64,000 nt of DNA from Rothia mucilaginosa (GTDB lineage: Bacteria > Actinomycetota > Actinomycetes > Actinomycetales > Micrococcaceae). A model generated the notes under the pieces. It did no database searches. It was not told the origin of the DNA and saw only the letters and a list, made by a program, of their open reading frames with translations. Where the stretch lies: contig NZ_CABFLY010000006.1 in NCBI RefSeq assembly GCF_901875305.1, positions 62,001 to 126,000 of the forward strand. The letters are read 5' to 3'. The translations under genes and the position numbers were made by a program. Below, in pieces: positions 9,401-17,859 of this stretch. Numbering within the stretch: position 1 is the first letter of the stretch; every line of letters starts with the position of its first letter.

Positions 9401-9927
9401 ACCTGAAGGCGACCCGCCGCGACCTCAACACGGTCATGGACGAGGTGAGCTCCCACATCGCCGAGGTCTTCACCGCCGCGCTGGAGGATATTAACACCCA
9501 CTATCGCCGCATCTTCGCGACGCTCTTCCCCGGAGGTGAGGGCCACCTGGAGCTCGACGACCCGGCCGACCCGCTGAATGCCGGCGTGGAGATTCACGCC
9601 CGTCCGGCAGGTAAGAAGGTCAAGCGCCTTTCCCTGCTCTCGGGCGGTGAGCGCTCGCTGGCCTCGCTGGCCCTGCTGATCGCAATCTACATGTCGCGTC
9701 CCTCGCCCTTCTACGCCCTTGACGAGGTGGAGGCTGCCCTGGACGACCGCAACCTCTCGCGCCTACTGCAGGTGCTGGGCGAGCTGGGGGAACGCTCGCA
9801 GCTGATTGTGGTGACGCACCAGAAGCGCACGATGCAGATCGCGCAGACCCTGTACGGGGTGTCGATGCGCGAGGGCGTTTCCGCCGTGCTGTCTCAGGAT
9901 ATGGAAGAACTACGCGAGTTGCTTTAG
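6445..9927 (+). CDS. smc: Chromosome segregation ATPase SMC
   Basis: SMC forms the ring-shaped condensin core with ScpA and ScpB and folds and segregates the chromosome. The 1160-residue protein starts at a GTG (RGFKSFASAT follows directly, as expected). It has Walker A GPNGSGKS at 31-38, two long coiled-coil arms rich in Glu, Arg and Ala, a central hinge around 490-670, the ABC signature LSGGE near 1063 and Walker B FYALDEVEAALDD near 1089. Three acidic, Ser/Pro/Glu-rich stretches (about 434-489, 618-645 and 894-942) interrupt otherwise regular coiled-coil or hinge sequence; this is unusual. Confidence 0.97.
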   Translation: MHLMSLTLRGFKSFASATTFEFAPGINAVVGPNGSGKSNVLDALAWVMGEQGAKSLRGGSMKDVIFAGSGEAGSGDGAQRAPLGRAKVTLTFDNSDGTLSIPADRVQISRTMFRSGGSEYEINGSPARLADIQDLLSEAGLGQDMHVLVGQGQLDAVLHATSQQRRDMIEQAAGVVKYRRRQEKTSRKLESVASNLTRLSDLASELDSQLQPLSDQAESAATARQLQGRIRQLESVLLARQLGVLRAEQEQAATAEAQGIRRAEGLSEQLRAAREAAEAHREGQLRLTAEVTAAQAAVSSLRESAARVRTVQSIAAERVRTYRVELTEATAAARAGYERVLEALEERREESERTTEQYAGFEERYAEALDRVERAVEAVERCERSTGEAAHRRARAQEQLDAARAEAVEATRAYAAASERAATLREALGQSLGEDPAGGTVAESPAPGDSADSSSAESSLAASDEGDFDPETGELLEHAAPAGSGASAEGALRVLNAVQIDPEYARAAACALSALATAALTESSAAPDRSHLRGEAPSLEQTPTVSLPELHAERLAELGVRVALEVVEPLSEEAAALSGIDEHALARVGAALRERLAGTLFAPSPEAAEAALRLLTAENPSHPETPEGSKDPETSDGETAGRDVFWRVFDARGVEYTRYSLLYPAEGVSALELAAAHREAERAVALTRASLDDAEAAVTRARAASEAAVEDEREAAKAAGVAAAEHARARAEAESLKESALNVQNERARHVERLAAAERAVSEAESAYRAARTREDEYLAGTGEQAPAATVERRARRLLEVLSAEVSEREGQLRELSAELEKTRESALAADEEVRDLQSSHAAALTLLARAQTEAARVQERLQALAERVRLQTGVSLERLGEDYSEQLPVDVSENIESLAGAPENAAENDAIENTESAAKNVENADSAENPEDEPSERTVPTSVVRARLEATRAELAALGAINPLALEEYEALSERHAYLNQQIDDLKATRRDLNTVMDEVSSHIAEVFTAALEDINTHYRRIFATLFPGGEGHLELDDPADPLNAGVEIHARPAGKKVKRLSLLSGGERSLASLALLIAIYMSRPSPFYALDEVEAALDDRNLSRLLQVLGELGERSQLIVVTHQKRTMQIAQTLYGVSMREGVSAVLSQDMEELRELL

Positions 9928-10200
9928 GAATTCCTCAGAATGGACCCGCTTGGGGCTTTATCACGCCCCTCGGCGGTGTTCGGGCAGGCGCGCCGGGGTA
10001 CTATTGAAAATTATGGGTGAATACCCGTCGGCACGCTTTCTTTAAGCCTTTCGGATTTTTCCCGCCCATTTCTTAAACGGTGCGGGAAAACCCGTCGTCA
10101 CCGGTCGGGCTCACCCCGTTCAGGCCCGATGCGCCGCCCCGCACCCGCGGGCCCGCGAGATTCGCGCATCCGGCATCAACCATCCAGGGAAGGAATAGTG
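9928..10200 (+). promoter_or_regulatory. smc-trpB gap with hairpin
   Basis: This stretch upstream of trpB contains a short GC hairpin just after smc (9952-9970) and a stronger one with 9-bp arms (10057-10065 with 10082-10090, TTTTCCCGC and its complement). A possible ten-codon reading frame at 10013-10045 has no Trp codon, so there is no sign of classical trp attenuation. Confidence 0.35.
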
Positions 10201-11535
10201 ATGAGCGAAAACCTGGCAGATGCTTTCCTCAACGGTAAGTCGTTGAAGAATGCCCCCGGCCCCTACTTTGGTGAGTACGGCGGGCGGTGGATGCCCGAGT
10301 CGCTGATTGCCGCCATGGATGAGCTGGAAACCACCTTCAACGAGGCGAAGAACGACCCCGAATTCTTGGCCGAGTTCAAGCGCCTCTCCGCCGAGTACTC
10401 GAACCGTCCGTCGCTACTGACCGAGGTTCCGAAGTTCTCGGAGCACGCCGGTGCCCGCGTCTTCCTCAAGCGCGAGGACCTGAATCACACCGGTAGCCAC
10501 AAGATCAACAACGTGCTGGGCCAGGCTCTGTTGGCCAAGCGCATGGGTAAGACCCGCCTGATTGCTGAGACCGGTGCAGGTCAGCACGGTGTGGCCACCG
10601 CGACCGCCGCAGCCCTGTTCGGCATGGAGTGCGTGGTGTACATGGGTGAGGAGGACACCGAGCGTCAGGCCCTGAACGTTGCCCGCATGCAGCTGCTGGG
10701 CGCGAAGGTGATTGCGGTTCAGAATGGGTCCCGCACCCTGAAGGACGCCATTAACGAGGCGCTGCGCGATTGGGTTGCGAACGTCGAGAACACTCACTAC
10801 CTGCTGGGTACTGCGGCGGGTGCGCACCCGTTCCCGGCGATGGTGCGTTTCTTCCATGACGCTATTGGTTCGGAGGCGCGCGAGCAGATTCTGGCTGAGA
10901 CCGGCCGCCTGCCCGACGGCTTGGCCGCCTGCGTGGGTGGCGGCTCGAACGCGATTGGCCTGTTCCACGCGTTCTTGGACGATTCTTCGGTTGAGATTTA
11001 CGGTTTTGAGGCTGGCGGAGACGGCGTGGAGACCGGCCGTCACGCGGCGACCATCACTCTGGGTCGCCCGGGCATGCTGCACGGTGCGATGACCTACCTG
11101 ATGCAGGACGAGGACGGCCAGACCATTGAGTCCCACTCGATTTCGGCGGGTCTGGACTACCCGGGTGTGGGCCCGGAGCACTCGTACCTCTCCGATATCG
11201 GCCGCGTGACCTATGAGCCGGTGACCGATACCGAGGCCATGGATGCGCTGAGCCTGCTCTGCCGCACCGAGGGCATCATCCCGGCGATTGAGTCTTCGCA
11301 CGCCCTGGCTGGCGCGCTGCGTGTGTGCCAGCGCTGGGCCGCTGAGGACCCGGAGGCCGCCCGCGAGAAGACCATGATTGTGTGCCTGTCGGGCCGCGGC
11401 GATAAGGACATGGAGACCGCTCAGAAGTGGTTCGGCCTGGGTAAGGCTATCCCGTCCTCGACCCTGATGACCGGCAACAAGGAGGCCGCCGCCTCCGCTG
11501 AAAAGAACGCACAGACCGAGAGCGAGGCTAAGTAA
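10201..11535 (+). CDS. trpB: Tryptophan synthase beta chain
   Basis: TrpB condenses indole with serine to L-tryptophan, using pyridoxal phosphate, in an alpha2beta2 complex with TrpA. The PLP lysine is K101 in HTGSHKINN, and the phosphate-binding GGGSNAIG loop is present. I chose the ATG at 10201 over an upstream frame start because MSENLADAF is followed by the conserved [11 protein letters not shown] and a GGAAGGA ribosome site precedes it. The last ~25 residues are an Ala/Glu-rich tail. The stop overlaps the trpA start (TAATG). No other trp gene lies in the window. Confidence 0.97.
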   Translation: MSENLADAFLNGKSLKNAPGPYFGEYGGRWMPESLIAAMDELETTFNEAKNDPEFLAEFKRLSAEYSNRPSLLTEVPKFSEHAGARVFLKREDLNHTGSHKINNVLGQALLAKRMGKTRLIAETGAGQHGVATATAAALFGMECVVYMGEEDTERQALNVARMQLLGAKVIAVQNGSRTLKDAINEALRDWVANVENTHYLLGTAAGAHPFPAMVRFFHDAIGSEAREQILAETGRLPDGLAACVGGGSNAIGLFHAFLDDSSVEIYGFEAGGDGVETGRHAATITLGRPGMLHGAMTYLMQDEDGQTIESHSISAGLDYPGVGPEHSYLSDIGRVTYEPVTDTEAMDALSLLCRTEGIIPAIESSHALAGALRVCQRWAAEDPEAAREKTMIVCLSGRGDKDMETAQKWFGLGKAIPSSTLMTGNKEAAASAEKNAQTESEAK

Positions 11536-12389
11536 TGAGCTACCAGGACTTCATTCCTCACGCCGCCCCTTACGAGGTGGTGGACGGTACCTTCCCTCCC
11601 GCTAACCCCGATTCGCCCCTGGCCGCTCGCCTCGCGCAGTGCGAGGCCGAGGGTCGCGCGGCCCTGATCGGCTACCTGCCGGTGGGTTTCCCCACCCTGG
11701 AGGAGTCCATCGACGCGGCGATTGCCCTGGGCAACAACGGCGCGGACATCATCGAGCTGGGCGTCCCCTACTCCGATCCGGTGATGGACGGCCCGGTGAT
11801 TCAGAAGGCGACCGGCCAGGCCCTGCAGAACGGTTTCAAGCTTTCCCAGCTCTTTGAGGCGGTCCGTCGTATCACCGAGGCCACCGATGCGGTGATCGTG
11901 GTCATGACCTATTGGAACCCGGTGCTGGCCTACGGCGTGAAGCGCTTCGCACGTGACCTGGCAGCCGCCGGTGGCGCGGGCATGATTACCCCCGATCTGG
12001 TGCCCGATGAGGCGTCGGCTTGGTTTGCCGCTTCCACCGAGTACGGTCTGGATCGTATTTTCTTGGCTTCGTTGTCTTCGTCGCCGGAGCGTCTGAAGAC
12101 CATCGCGAAGGCTTCGAGCGGTTTCGTGTACGCGGTGTCGGTTATGGGTGTGACCGGTGCCCGCGCCTCCGTGTCGGAGGCGGCCCGCACTCTGGTGGCG
12201 GACATCAAGGCCGCCGGTGCGCAGCGCGCCTGTGTGGGCCTGGGCGTGTCGACTCGCGCTCACGTGGAGGAGATTGGCGAGTACGCGGACGGCGTGATTG
12301 TCGGTACCGCGCTGGTGAAGGCCCTGGCCTCCGGTGGCGTGGATGCGGTGGCCCGCCTGACCCGCGAGCTGGCAGGGGGTGAGGCTTAA
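11535..12389 (+). CDS. trpA: Tryptophan synthase alpha chain
   Basis: TrpA cleaves indole-3-glycerol phosphate to indole and glyceraldehyde 3-phosphate and passes indole to TrpB through a tunnel. The 284-residue TIM barrel carries the catalytic pair Glu74 (IIEL) and Asp85 (VMDG), 11 residues apart as in the E. coli enzyme (E49/D60). The N-terminus is ~25 residues longer than E. coli TrpA. Start and stop overlap trpB and lgt by one base each (TAATG), which indicates translational coupling. Confidence 0.96.
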   Translation: MSYQDFIPHAAPYEVVDGTFPPANPDSPLAARLAQCEAEGRAALIGYLPVGFPTLEESIDAAIALGNNGADIIELGVPYSDPVMDGPVIQKATGQALQNGFKLSQLFEAVRRITEATDAVIVVMTYWNPVLAYGVKRFARDLAAAGGAGMITPDLVPDEASAWFAASTEYGLDRIFLASLSSSPERLKTIAKASSGFVYAVSVMGVTGARASVSEAARTLVADIKAAGAQRACVGLGVSTRAHVEEIGEYADGVIVGTALVKALASGGVDAVARLTRELAGGEA

Positions 12390-13411
12390 TGTCGGCCTTG
12401 CTTTCGGCCGCGACCCTGCCGGCGCTATCGATTCCTTCCCCGAGCGTTTCGTACCTGCAACTGGGCCCGTTCCGTGTGCATTTCTATGCCCTGTGCATTC
12501 TGACGGGTATGGCGGTGTGCTTGTGGCTGGGTTCTCGCCGCTGGAAGGCGGCGGGTGGCACTCCGGAGCGTGTTTTTGACGTGGCGATGTGGGCCATTCC
12601 GGCCGGTATTGTGGGTGCCCGCGCCTACCACGTGCTGATTACCGACCCGGGTAGCTATTTCGGTCCGAACGCCGCCGATCCGTGGGCCTTCCTGAAGATT
12701 TGGGAGGGCGGCATCGGCATTATGGGTGCCGTGTCGGTGGGTGCGCTGGGTGCCTGGTACGGTTGCCGCCGCTACGGCATGAACTTCGCGGCCTTCGCGG
12801 ATGCGGTGGCGCCCGGCATCCTGCTGGCTCAGGCCTTTGGCCGCTGGGGTAACTGGTTCAACCAGGAGCTGTTCGGCAAGCCGACGACCCTGCCGTGGGG
12901 CCTGGAGATTAGCACCTCGAGCGGTAATTTCCCCTCGCAGTATCCGGCCGGCACGCTGTTCCATCCGACGTTCCTGTACGAGTCGCTGTGGAACCTGCTG
13001 GGTGTGGCGCTGTTGCTGTGGCTGGGCCGTAAGGGCGTACTGAAGCTGGGTCAGACCCTGTGGCTGTACGTGTTCTACTACGGTGTGGGTCGCCTCTTCA
13101 TTGAGGTGTTCTTGCGTATTGATACGTCGGAGATGCTCTGGGGTGTTCGTATTCACGTGTGGACGGCTCTGATTTTGGTTCTGCTGGGTGCTACTGGTTT
13201 TGTGGTGGCCGGTCGTCGCGCGGCGGCTAAGGCTTCCGCGGGTGTTGAGCCCGGCCCCGTGGAGGTCGCCCCGAAGCGTTCGGAGAAGAAGGCCGCGAAC
13301 GTCGCCGAGGACTCGGACGGCTCCGCGGACTCCGACGAGAAGTCGGAGGGTACCGAAAAGGCCGAGGGTACCGAAAAGGCCGAGAAGTCGGAGGACGCCG
13401 CGTCCAGCTGA
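12389..13411 (+). CDS. lgt: Prolipoprotein diacylglyceryl transferase
   Basis: Lgt moves a diacylglyceryl group from phosphatidylglycerol to the lipobox cysteine of pre-lipoproteins, the first step of lipoprotein maturation. This integral membrane protein of 340 residues has several hydrophobic segments and the Lgt signature GRWGNWFNQELFG near residue 150. After the last membrane segment comes a ~60-residue highly charged Lys/Glu/Ser tail with short GTEKAE repeats, probably cytoplasmic and not part of the catalytic core. It is the third gene of trpB-trpA-lgt, an order shared with M. tuberculosis. Confidence 0.95.
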   Translation: MSALLSAATLPALSIPSPSVSYLQLGPFRVHFYALCILTGMAVCLWLGSRRWKAAGGTPERVFDVAMWAIPAGIVGARAYHVLITDPGSYFGPNAADPWAFLKIWEGGIGIMGAVSVGALGAWYGCRRYGMNFAAFADAVAPGILLAQAFGRWGNWFNQELFGKPTTLPWGLEISTSSGNFPSQYPAGTLFHPTFLYESLWNLLGVALLLWLGRKGVLKLGQTLWLYVFYYGVGRLFIEVFLRIDTSEMLWGVRIHVWTALILVLLGATGFVVAGRRAAAKASAGVEPGPVEVAPKRSEKKAANVAEDSDGSADSDEKSEGTEKAEGTEKAEKSEDAASS

Positions 13412-13440
13412 TGTTTTCGGTAGCCAATCGTTAATGATGA

Positions 13441-13477
13441 AAACCGCCGGATGGGGGAGTACCCCCTCCGGCGGTTT
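13441..13477 (+). terminator. Terminator of trpB-trpA-lgt
   Basis: Inverted repeat with perfect 11-bp arms (13441-13451 with 13467-13477), an inner GGGGG/CCCCC pairing, and TTTTCTGTCTTT at the 3' side. Confidence 0.9.
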
Positions 13478-13992
13478 TCTGTCTTTGAGCCCGCGTGTGA
13501 GTCAGCCTGGCCCAGTGCTTGGCTCTGTGTTGGGCCCCGCCCCGTCCTGCGTCGGAGGTTTGGTTATTCAAATCCTGAATATCCTCAGCGCACCGACCCG
13601 CCCCGTCCTGCGTCGGGGATTCTAATCTTGTGGGCTAATAAGCTTGCGGAGCGTGGTTTGTCTTTAGGGTGGTATGCGCACCAAACTTAATATTTAAATC
13701 TTTTCTGAACGCCTCTCAATCAGCTCTGGTTGGGAGACGTTCTCATTTTCTGTTTTGGTTTGTCATAGCGGCATAAGTACCTTATGCGTTCTGACGCATT
13801 AGTCGTTCGGAACCCTAACGCGGGGGAGTGGGCTCTCCCATTCTTTGCGGCGAGGCATGTTCATGGATACGCTACGTCACATTCGGGCTGCATCCTTCAC
13901 AGAAGAGGAGAGCTATTTTACGGTGGAAGTGTCATAACCCACCGATACCGCGCTAAGACAGTGTGGGCGCGGTATTCCCCGAAGGAGATGCC
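13478..13992 (+). other. Non-coding region upstream of the alcohol dehydrogenase
   Basis: No convincing gene. It holds a 19-bp direct repeat (13537-13555 and 13598-13616, core CCCCGTCCTGCGTCGG), then a second terminator-like hairpin (13707-13719 with 13730-13742, two G-T pairs) followed by a T-rich stretch. A small palindrome ATGCG...CGCAT lies near 13783-13798. The last ~80 bases, with a GAAGGAG ribosome site at the end, form the leader of the dehydrogenase. Confidence 0.5.
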
Positions 13993-15036
13993 ATGAGCAC
14001 CCAGAAGACGATGAAGGCAGTTGTTGTTCCCGAGCATTCGGATGGCTCGGTTGAGGTTCGTGAGGTCCCGGTTCCCAACGTCGGGTACGGTCAGGCCCTG
14101 GTCAAGATTGAGTATTCGGGCGTGTGCCACACTGACCTGCACGTTGCTTCGGGTGACTTTGGTGAGGTTCCCGGCCGCATCCTCGGTCACGAGGGTATCG
14201 GCGTGGTCGTTGAGGTCGGCGAGGGCGTCGAGTCCCTGAAGGTGGGCGACCGGGTGTCGGTGGCCTGGTTCTTTGAAGGCTGCGGCCACTGTGAGTACTG
14301 CACCTCGGGTCGCGAGACCCTGTGCCGTTCGGTCAAGAACGCCGGCTACACTGTCGACGGCGGCATGAGCGAGTACACTCTGGTGCCCGCCGACTACGCG
14401 GTCAAGGTGCCTGAGGGTCTGGATCCGGCGCAGGCCAGCTCGATTACCTGCGCGGGCGTGACCACTTACAAGGCGATTAAGGAGTCGCTGGTTCGCCCGG
14501 GTCAGTGGCTGGTTGCTTACGGTGCTGGCGGTCTGGGTAACCTGGCGGTGCAGTACGCGAAGAAGGTTTTCGGCGCTAAGGTCATCGCCGTGGACATCAA
14601 CGATGACAAGCTGGCTTTGGCCCGTGAGACCGGCGCTGATTACGTCATCAACGGCCGTGAGGTGCAGGACGTTCCGGCTCGTATTCGCGAGCTGACCAAT
14701 GGTGGTGCACACGCAGCCGTGGTGACTGCTGTGTCGAAGGTTGCTTTCAACCAGGCGGTGGAGTCGGTGCGCGCGGGTGGTTCCGTGGTGGCTGTTGGTC
14801 TGCCGTCTGAGATGATGGAGCTGTCCATCGTGAAGATTATTCTGGACGGTATCCGCGTGGTGGGTTCGCTCGTGGGTACCCGCCAGGATTTGGCGGAGGC
14901 CTTCCAGTTTGGTGCCGACGGCATTGTGGTTCCCGTCGTGAAGCTGCGTGCCGTGGACGAGGCGCCGGAGGTCTTCAAGGAGATGGCCGCAGGCACGATT
15001 ACCGGCCGCATGGTGCTGGATTTCGCAAGCCTATAA
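13993..15036 (+). CDS. Zinc-dependent alcohol dehydrogenase (AdhA/AdhP type)
   Basis: This medium-chain dehydrogenase interconverts primary alcohols and aldehydes with NAD(H). Catalytic-zinc ligands Cys45 (GVCHTD) and His66 (GHEG) are present. Structural-zinc cysteines are C97, C100, C103 and C111, and the Rossmann loop [10 protein letters not shown] lies near 175. Length (347 residues) and pattern fit the bacterial propanol-preferring class used in ethanol or acetaldehyde metabolism. The start at 13993 sits right after GAAGGAG; the frame is open ten codons further up without a ribosome site. It is a single-gene unit bounded by terminators. Confidence 0.93.
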   Translation: MSTQKTMKAVVVPEHSDGSVEVREVPVPNVGYGQALVKIEYSGVCHTDLHVASGDFGEVPGRILGHEGIGVVVEVGEGVESLKVGDRVSVAWFFEGCGHCEYCTSGRETLCRSVKNAGYTVDGGMSEYTLVPADYAVKVPEGLDPAQASSITCAGVTTYKAIKESLVRPGQWLVAYGAGGLGNLAVQYAKKVFGAKVIAVDINDDKLALARETGADYVINGREVQDVPARIRELTNGGAHAAVVTAVSKVAFNQAVESVRAGGSVVAVGLPSEMMELSIVKIILDGIRVVGSLVGTRQDLAEAFQFGADGIVVPVVKLRAVDEAPEVFKEMAAGTITGRMVLDFASL

Positions 15037-15092
15037 GGAGGCGGTGCCCGGCGCTCGCGGTGTGAGCCGCGGCTGACCGGGTGATGAAGCGT

Positions 15093-15165
15093 CTAGGGCG
15101 CATCCCGTGTAGCGGGGGAGTAGGGGTACTTTCTCGTGGTGCATACGGCACGGGGTGCGCCCTAG
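15093..15165 (+). terminator. Terminator after the alcohol dehydrogenase
   Basis: Two 17-bp arms (15093-15109 with 15149-15165) pair with one G-T mismatch around a 39-nt loop. The T-tract is weak, so it could instead be a processing or structural hairpin. Confidence 0.55.
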
Positions 15166-15355
15166 CTTACGTTGTGCCCTGGACTCCTTGTGGCTTGTGG
15201 TGAGGGTTCCCGGAGCGGGTGTTTGAGCGTGGAGAAATCTGGTATGCCCGCTGAGAGTGCGACACACCTAAACGTAATATATTCATAAAATTATTTTGAA
15301 ATAATCGATGATTATCTCAAAAATCCTAGCAAATTATCGATAAAAGATGCATTAT

Positions 15356-15385
15356 TTGACATCTAAAGAATTCAAAATGTATTAC
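15356..15385 (+). promoter_or_regulatory. Promoter of the candidate RNA
   Basis: A perfect TTGACA -35 (15356-15361), an 18-bp spacer and a TATTAC -10 (15380-15385) lie in a ~150-bp AT-rich island. No reading frame follows that would explain it. Confidence 0.55.
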
Positions 15386-15391
15386 AGGTAG

Positions 15392-15925
15392 ATAAACTTT
15401 CAACCGATAGTTGAGTCGTAATATTTGCCGAAATGATAGGCGAGAGCCCCTCCTCCGACCTACCCTTAGAAGAGGGATACGACGCATGAAGGAACCGCCC
15501 TCCTAGATATCGGCTCCTTCCTCGGAGCATCGCATCCCGGGTGAATTTCAGCATCTTCGTACCGTGCCGTTATTCGCCATGAGTCCTACGTCCGGTTAGG
15601 TTGCCCCCTCTAGACGCCTCCTGAGACTAGGCCTCATAGTGATTAGTGTGGGCCCCACGGGCGTAGTCAAGGGGGATTGCGTTCGCCACACTAATCCGAG
15701 GCCCGCCTCTTGAGATGACTCGCCCCACCTGCACGGTGGCGGCGTGACACAGACTTACCTGCCGGCACGGGTAACATAGCCGGGTTTCTCTACTCACTCG
15801 GTAACCCACCCCGCTCGCGGCAGCGCCGAGCCCTCTGATCCTGTGCGAGATAGGAGATGGAGAGTTCGCATCCTTAGAGCGGAAACGGTGAGGGGCACCT
15901 TCTTTGGTAGAAGGTGCCCCTCAAT
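15392..15925 (+). ncRNA. Candidate structured RNA of ~530 nt
   Basis: There is no plausible gene here on either strand, yet the stretch is bounded by a TTGACA/TATTAC promoter and a perfect terminator and is full of pairing segments. The clearest is a nested stem: GATTAGTGTGG pairs with CCACACTAATC near 15640-15700, continued outward by GGCCTC/GAGGCC across an asymmetric bulge. Others are AAGGAACCG with CGGCTCCTT (one G-T pair) near 15490-15530 and CGCCCCACC with GGTGGCGGCG near 15720-15750. It does not match tmRNA, RNase P RNA or SRP RNA signatures that I know. It could be an unannotated regulatory or 6S-like RNA. Strand is inferred from the promoter. Confidence 0.4.
15890..15922. terminator. 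Strong terminator, candidate RNA and GH25 gene
   Basis: Perfect 14-bp arms (15890-15903 with 15909-15922) with a 5-nt loop, followed on the plus strand by AATCTCTATATTTT. It lies just after the stop of the minus-strand GH25 gene and can terminate both strands. Confidence 0.9.
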
Positions 15926-15960
15926 CTCTATATTTTGTGCTGTTCTGCTAGGTCGTAGGC

Positions 15961-17859
15961 CTAGTAGATGCCGCGCCGAGCGGTCCAGCGAATGGTGCCG
16001 CGCTCAAAGTCCATGTAGTACACGCCGTTTGCGTAGGACTCATTGCCGCGTGCAGCACCGTAACGGGCCGTGTTGCGTGCCCAATGGTTGTAGATTGCGC
16101 CGTTACCGTTGGTCTCGTAGGTACCGTATGCGTTCGACCAGAGCAGCATCTTGCCGGAGGCAAAGCGCACCTGAGCGCCCGTGGAGTTGGCGGTCTCATC
16201 GGTCACAGGGGATCCCCAGGCGTCGTGGTTTTCCAGGAAGCGGTAGTAGAACGCCCCGCCGGTATTCAGACGGTGGGTGCCGGTCTTTTCGCTCCAGATG
16301 AAGGTGCGGCGACCCGAGAATTCCTGCTTGACGATGCCGCCACCCAGGTTCTCTTCATCCGTGGTGGGTGCACCCTGGGCCCCGGAGTTACGCCATGCCC
16401 AGTAGATGCTGCCGCGCTCGTTGAGGGCGTGGGTTCCGGTGCTCTCGGTCCAGTAGGCACCCTCACCGTTGGCGAAGGAGACCGCCACGGTCTGGAAGCG
16501 TGCCTCTTCATTGGTGGCCAGGCCGCGGTAGCGGGCCACGTTGGAACGGAACTTGTAGTCCAGACCGCCGTCGGTCACTACCCAGTGCGCCCCGTTTGCG
16601 TTCGTCCAGTAGATGGTTTTGCGGTTGCTGAACTTCTGGGCGTATACGCCGTTGCCGAGGTTGTATTCCGCCCCCAGGGGGTTACCGTAGAAGTCGCGGT
16701 TACGGTTCCATGCCGCGCCGATGCCGGTGCGGATGTCGATTGAGCCGGTCGGGGTGACAACCACATTCGGGTCCAGAGTGGGCTGGTTGTGCTCCTTGGC
16801 CCAGTTGCGGTGTTCTGCCTTCGGATTCTTCGCCAAAACCTTCAGGTCTTCGAAGCTACCGGGGAAGAAGTTGGAGTCACCCACGAACGGGCCCGAGTCG
16901 GTGAACTGCCAGATGTCGTAGCCGTTCCAGCCTGCAGGAATACGACCCACGACGGTGGAGTAGCTGGCCAGGTGCAGCGGCAGGGAACCGAATTCCTGGG
17001 AGCTCACGCACTGGGACCACCAAGAGGTTGCGGTGTACACCATGGGCGCGCGGCCGGTCAGGGCGCGGTAGGTGTCCACGAAGTCGCGGATCCAGGCGGT
17101 CAGCTGTGCCGGGGTCATGTTATAGCAGGTGTTGCCGTAGGCGGGGTAGGGGTTGAACTCGACGTCCAGCAGGCCGGGCAGGGTCTGCCCGTCGCTGGTC
17201 CAGCCGCCGCCGTTTTGTACAAAGTAGCGGGCCTGATCGGCGCCGGAGGAAGTGCGGGGGTTGGCGAAGTGGTAGGCGCCGCGCACCATACCGACGGAGG
17301 CTGAGCCGCTGTACTGCTGCCCGAAGTAGGGGTTGGTGTAGTACGCACCTTCGGTGGCCTTCACGTAGGCGAATCGGGAACCTGCCGCCCAGGCGCTTGC
17401 CCAGTCCACGTTCTGCTGGTACGAGGAGACATCCATGCCGAGGGTGCCGCCGCTGGGGGTCCAGGCGGAGCGGCCAGGAGCCAGTGCCTGCGCTGAGGAG
17501 CTACCCGCGGAGAGTCCGCTCAGGGTGGCCGCGGAGGCGGGGGCTGAGGTTGCGCCGGTGCGGGCGTTGGCGGTGCCCAGGCGTTCGCGCTCGCCGGCGC
17601 CCATGGCGGGGTTGTTGCGTTCGACCTGCGCGGGATCCGGGGCGGGTGCGTAGGTGAGGTCCTCGTACGGGGTGTTCGCATCGACGGCCTGTGCGCCGGT
17701 GGAGGCAGATGCGGTAGCCGTGGGGTTTGTGGAAGCCTCGGGGGCTGCAAAGGCCGCAGGAACAGTGGCCAGGGAGGAGACTAGGAGCGAGAGGGCGCCG
17801 GCTGATGCCATAAGGGAGCGGGCTGCCGCGGAGCGCCCGGCAGTCTGAAGTTTCTTCAT
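15961..17859 (-). CDS. Secreted GH25 lysozyme with LGFP-like repeats
   Basis: This is an exported muramidase cutting the MurNAc-GlcNAc bond of peptidoglycan. The 632 residues begin with a signal peptide (MKKLQ, Arg residues, hydrophobic core, cut near AFAAPE). A Pro/Thr/Ala linker follows, then a GH25 barrel (about 135-370) with GMDVSSYQ, VKATEGAYY, the acidic LLDVEFN catalytic strand, and YDIWQF near its end. About five LGFP-like repeats (each with GAxWxxNRxxxG-type and IYWTxxxGAHxV-type segments) fill the C-terminal third and probably bind the cell envelope. No sorting signal is seen, so it is likely secreted or non-covalently wall-bound. It is transcribed alone from a leader of several hundred bases. 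Confidence 0.9.
   Translation of the reverse strand: MKKLQTAGRSAAARSLMASAGALSLLVSSLATVPAAFAAPEASTNPTATASASTGAQAVDANTPYEDLTYAPAPDPAQVERNNPAMGAGERERLGTANARTGATSAPASAATLSGLSAGSSSAQALAPGRSAWTPSGGTLGMDVSSYQQNVDWASAWAAGSRFAYVKATEGAYYTNPYFGQQYSGSASVGMVRGAYHFANPRTSSGADQARYFVQNGGGWTSDGQTLPGLLDVEFNPYPAYGNTCYNMTPAQLTAWIRDFVDTYRALTGRAPMVYTATSWWSQCVSSQEFGSLPLHLASYSTVVGRIPAGWNGYDIWQFTDSGPFVGDSNFFPGSFEDLKVLAKNPKAEHRNWAKEHNQPTLDPNVVVTPTGSIDIRTGIGAAWNRNRDFYGNPLGAEYNLGNGVYAQKFSNRKTIYWTNANGAHWVVTDGGLDYKFRSNVARYRGLATNEEARFQTVAVSFANGEGAYWTESTGTHALNERGSIYWAWRNSGAQGAPTTDEENLGGGIVKQEFSGRRTFIWSEKTGTHRLNTGGAFYYRFLENHDAWGSPVTDETANSTGAQVRFASGKMLLWSNAYGTYETNGNGAIYNHWARNTARYGAARGNESYANGVYYMDFERGTIRWTARRGIY

Noticed and set aside
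7474..9597. Long minus-strand open frame opposite smc
   Set aside because: Shadow of the strong GC-biased codon use of smc; low-complexity Gly/Leu/Gln product, no ribosome site, and smc is certain on the plus strand.
10001..10200. trp leader peptide or T-box before trpB
   Set aside because: The only short frame (10013-10045) has no Trp codon, and no T-box or terminator/antiterminator pair was seen.
13784..13996. 70-codon frame upstream of the alcohol dehydrogenase
   Set aside because: No ribosome site, overlaps the dehydrogenase start and reads through its leader.
15392..15925. tmRNA, RNase P RNA or SRP RNA
   Set aside because: No tRNA-like ends, no GAGGAAAGTC-type RNase P core and no SRP Alu/S-domain signature on either strand.
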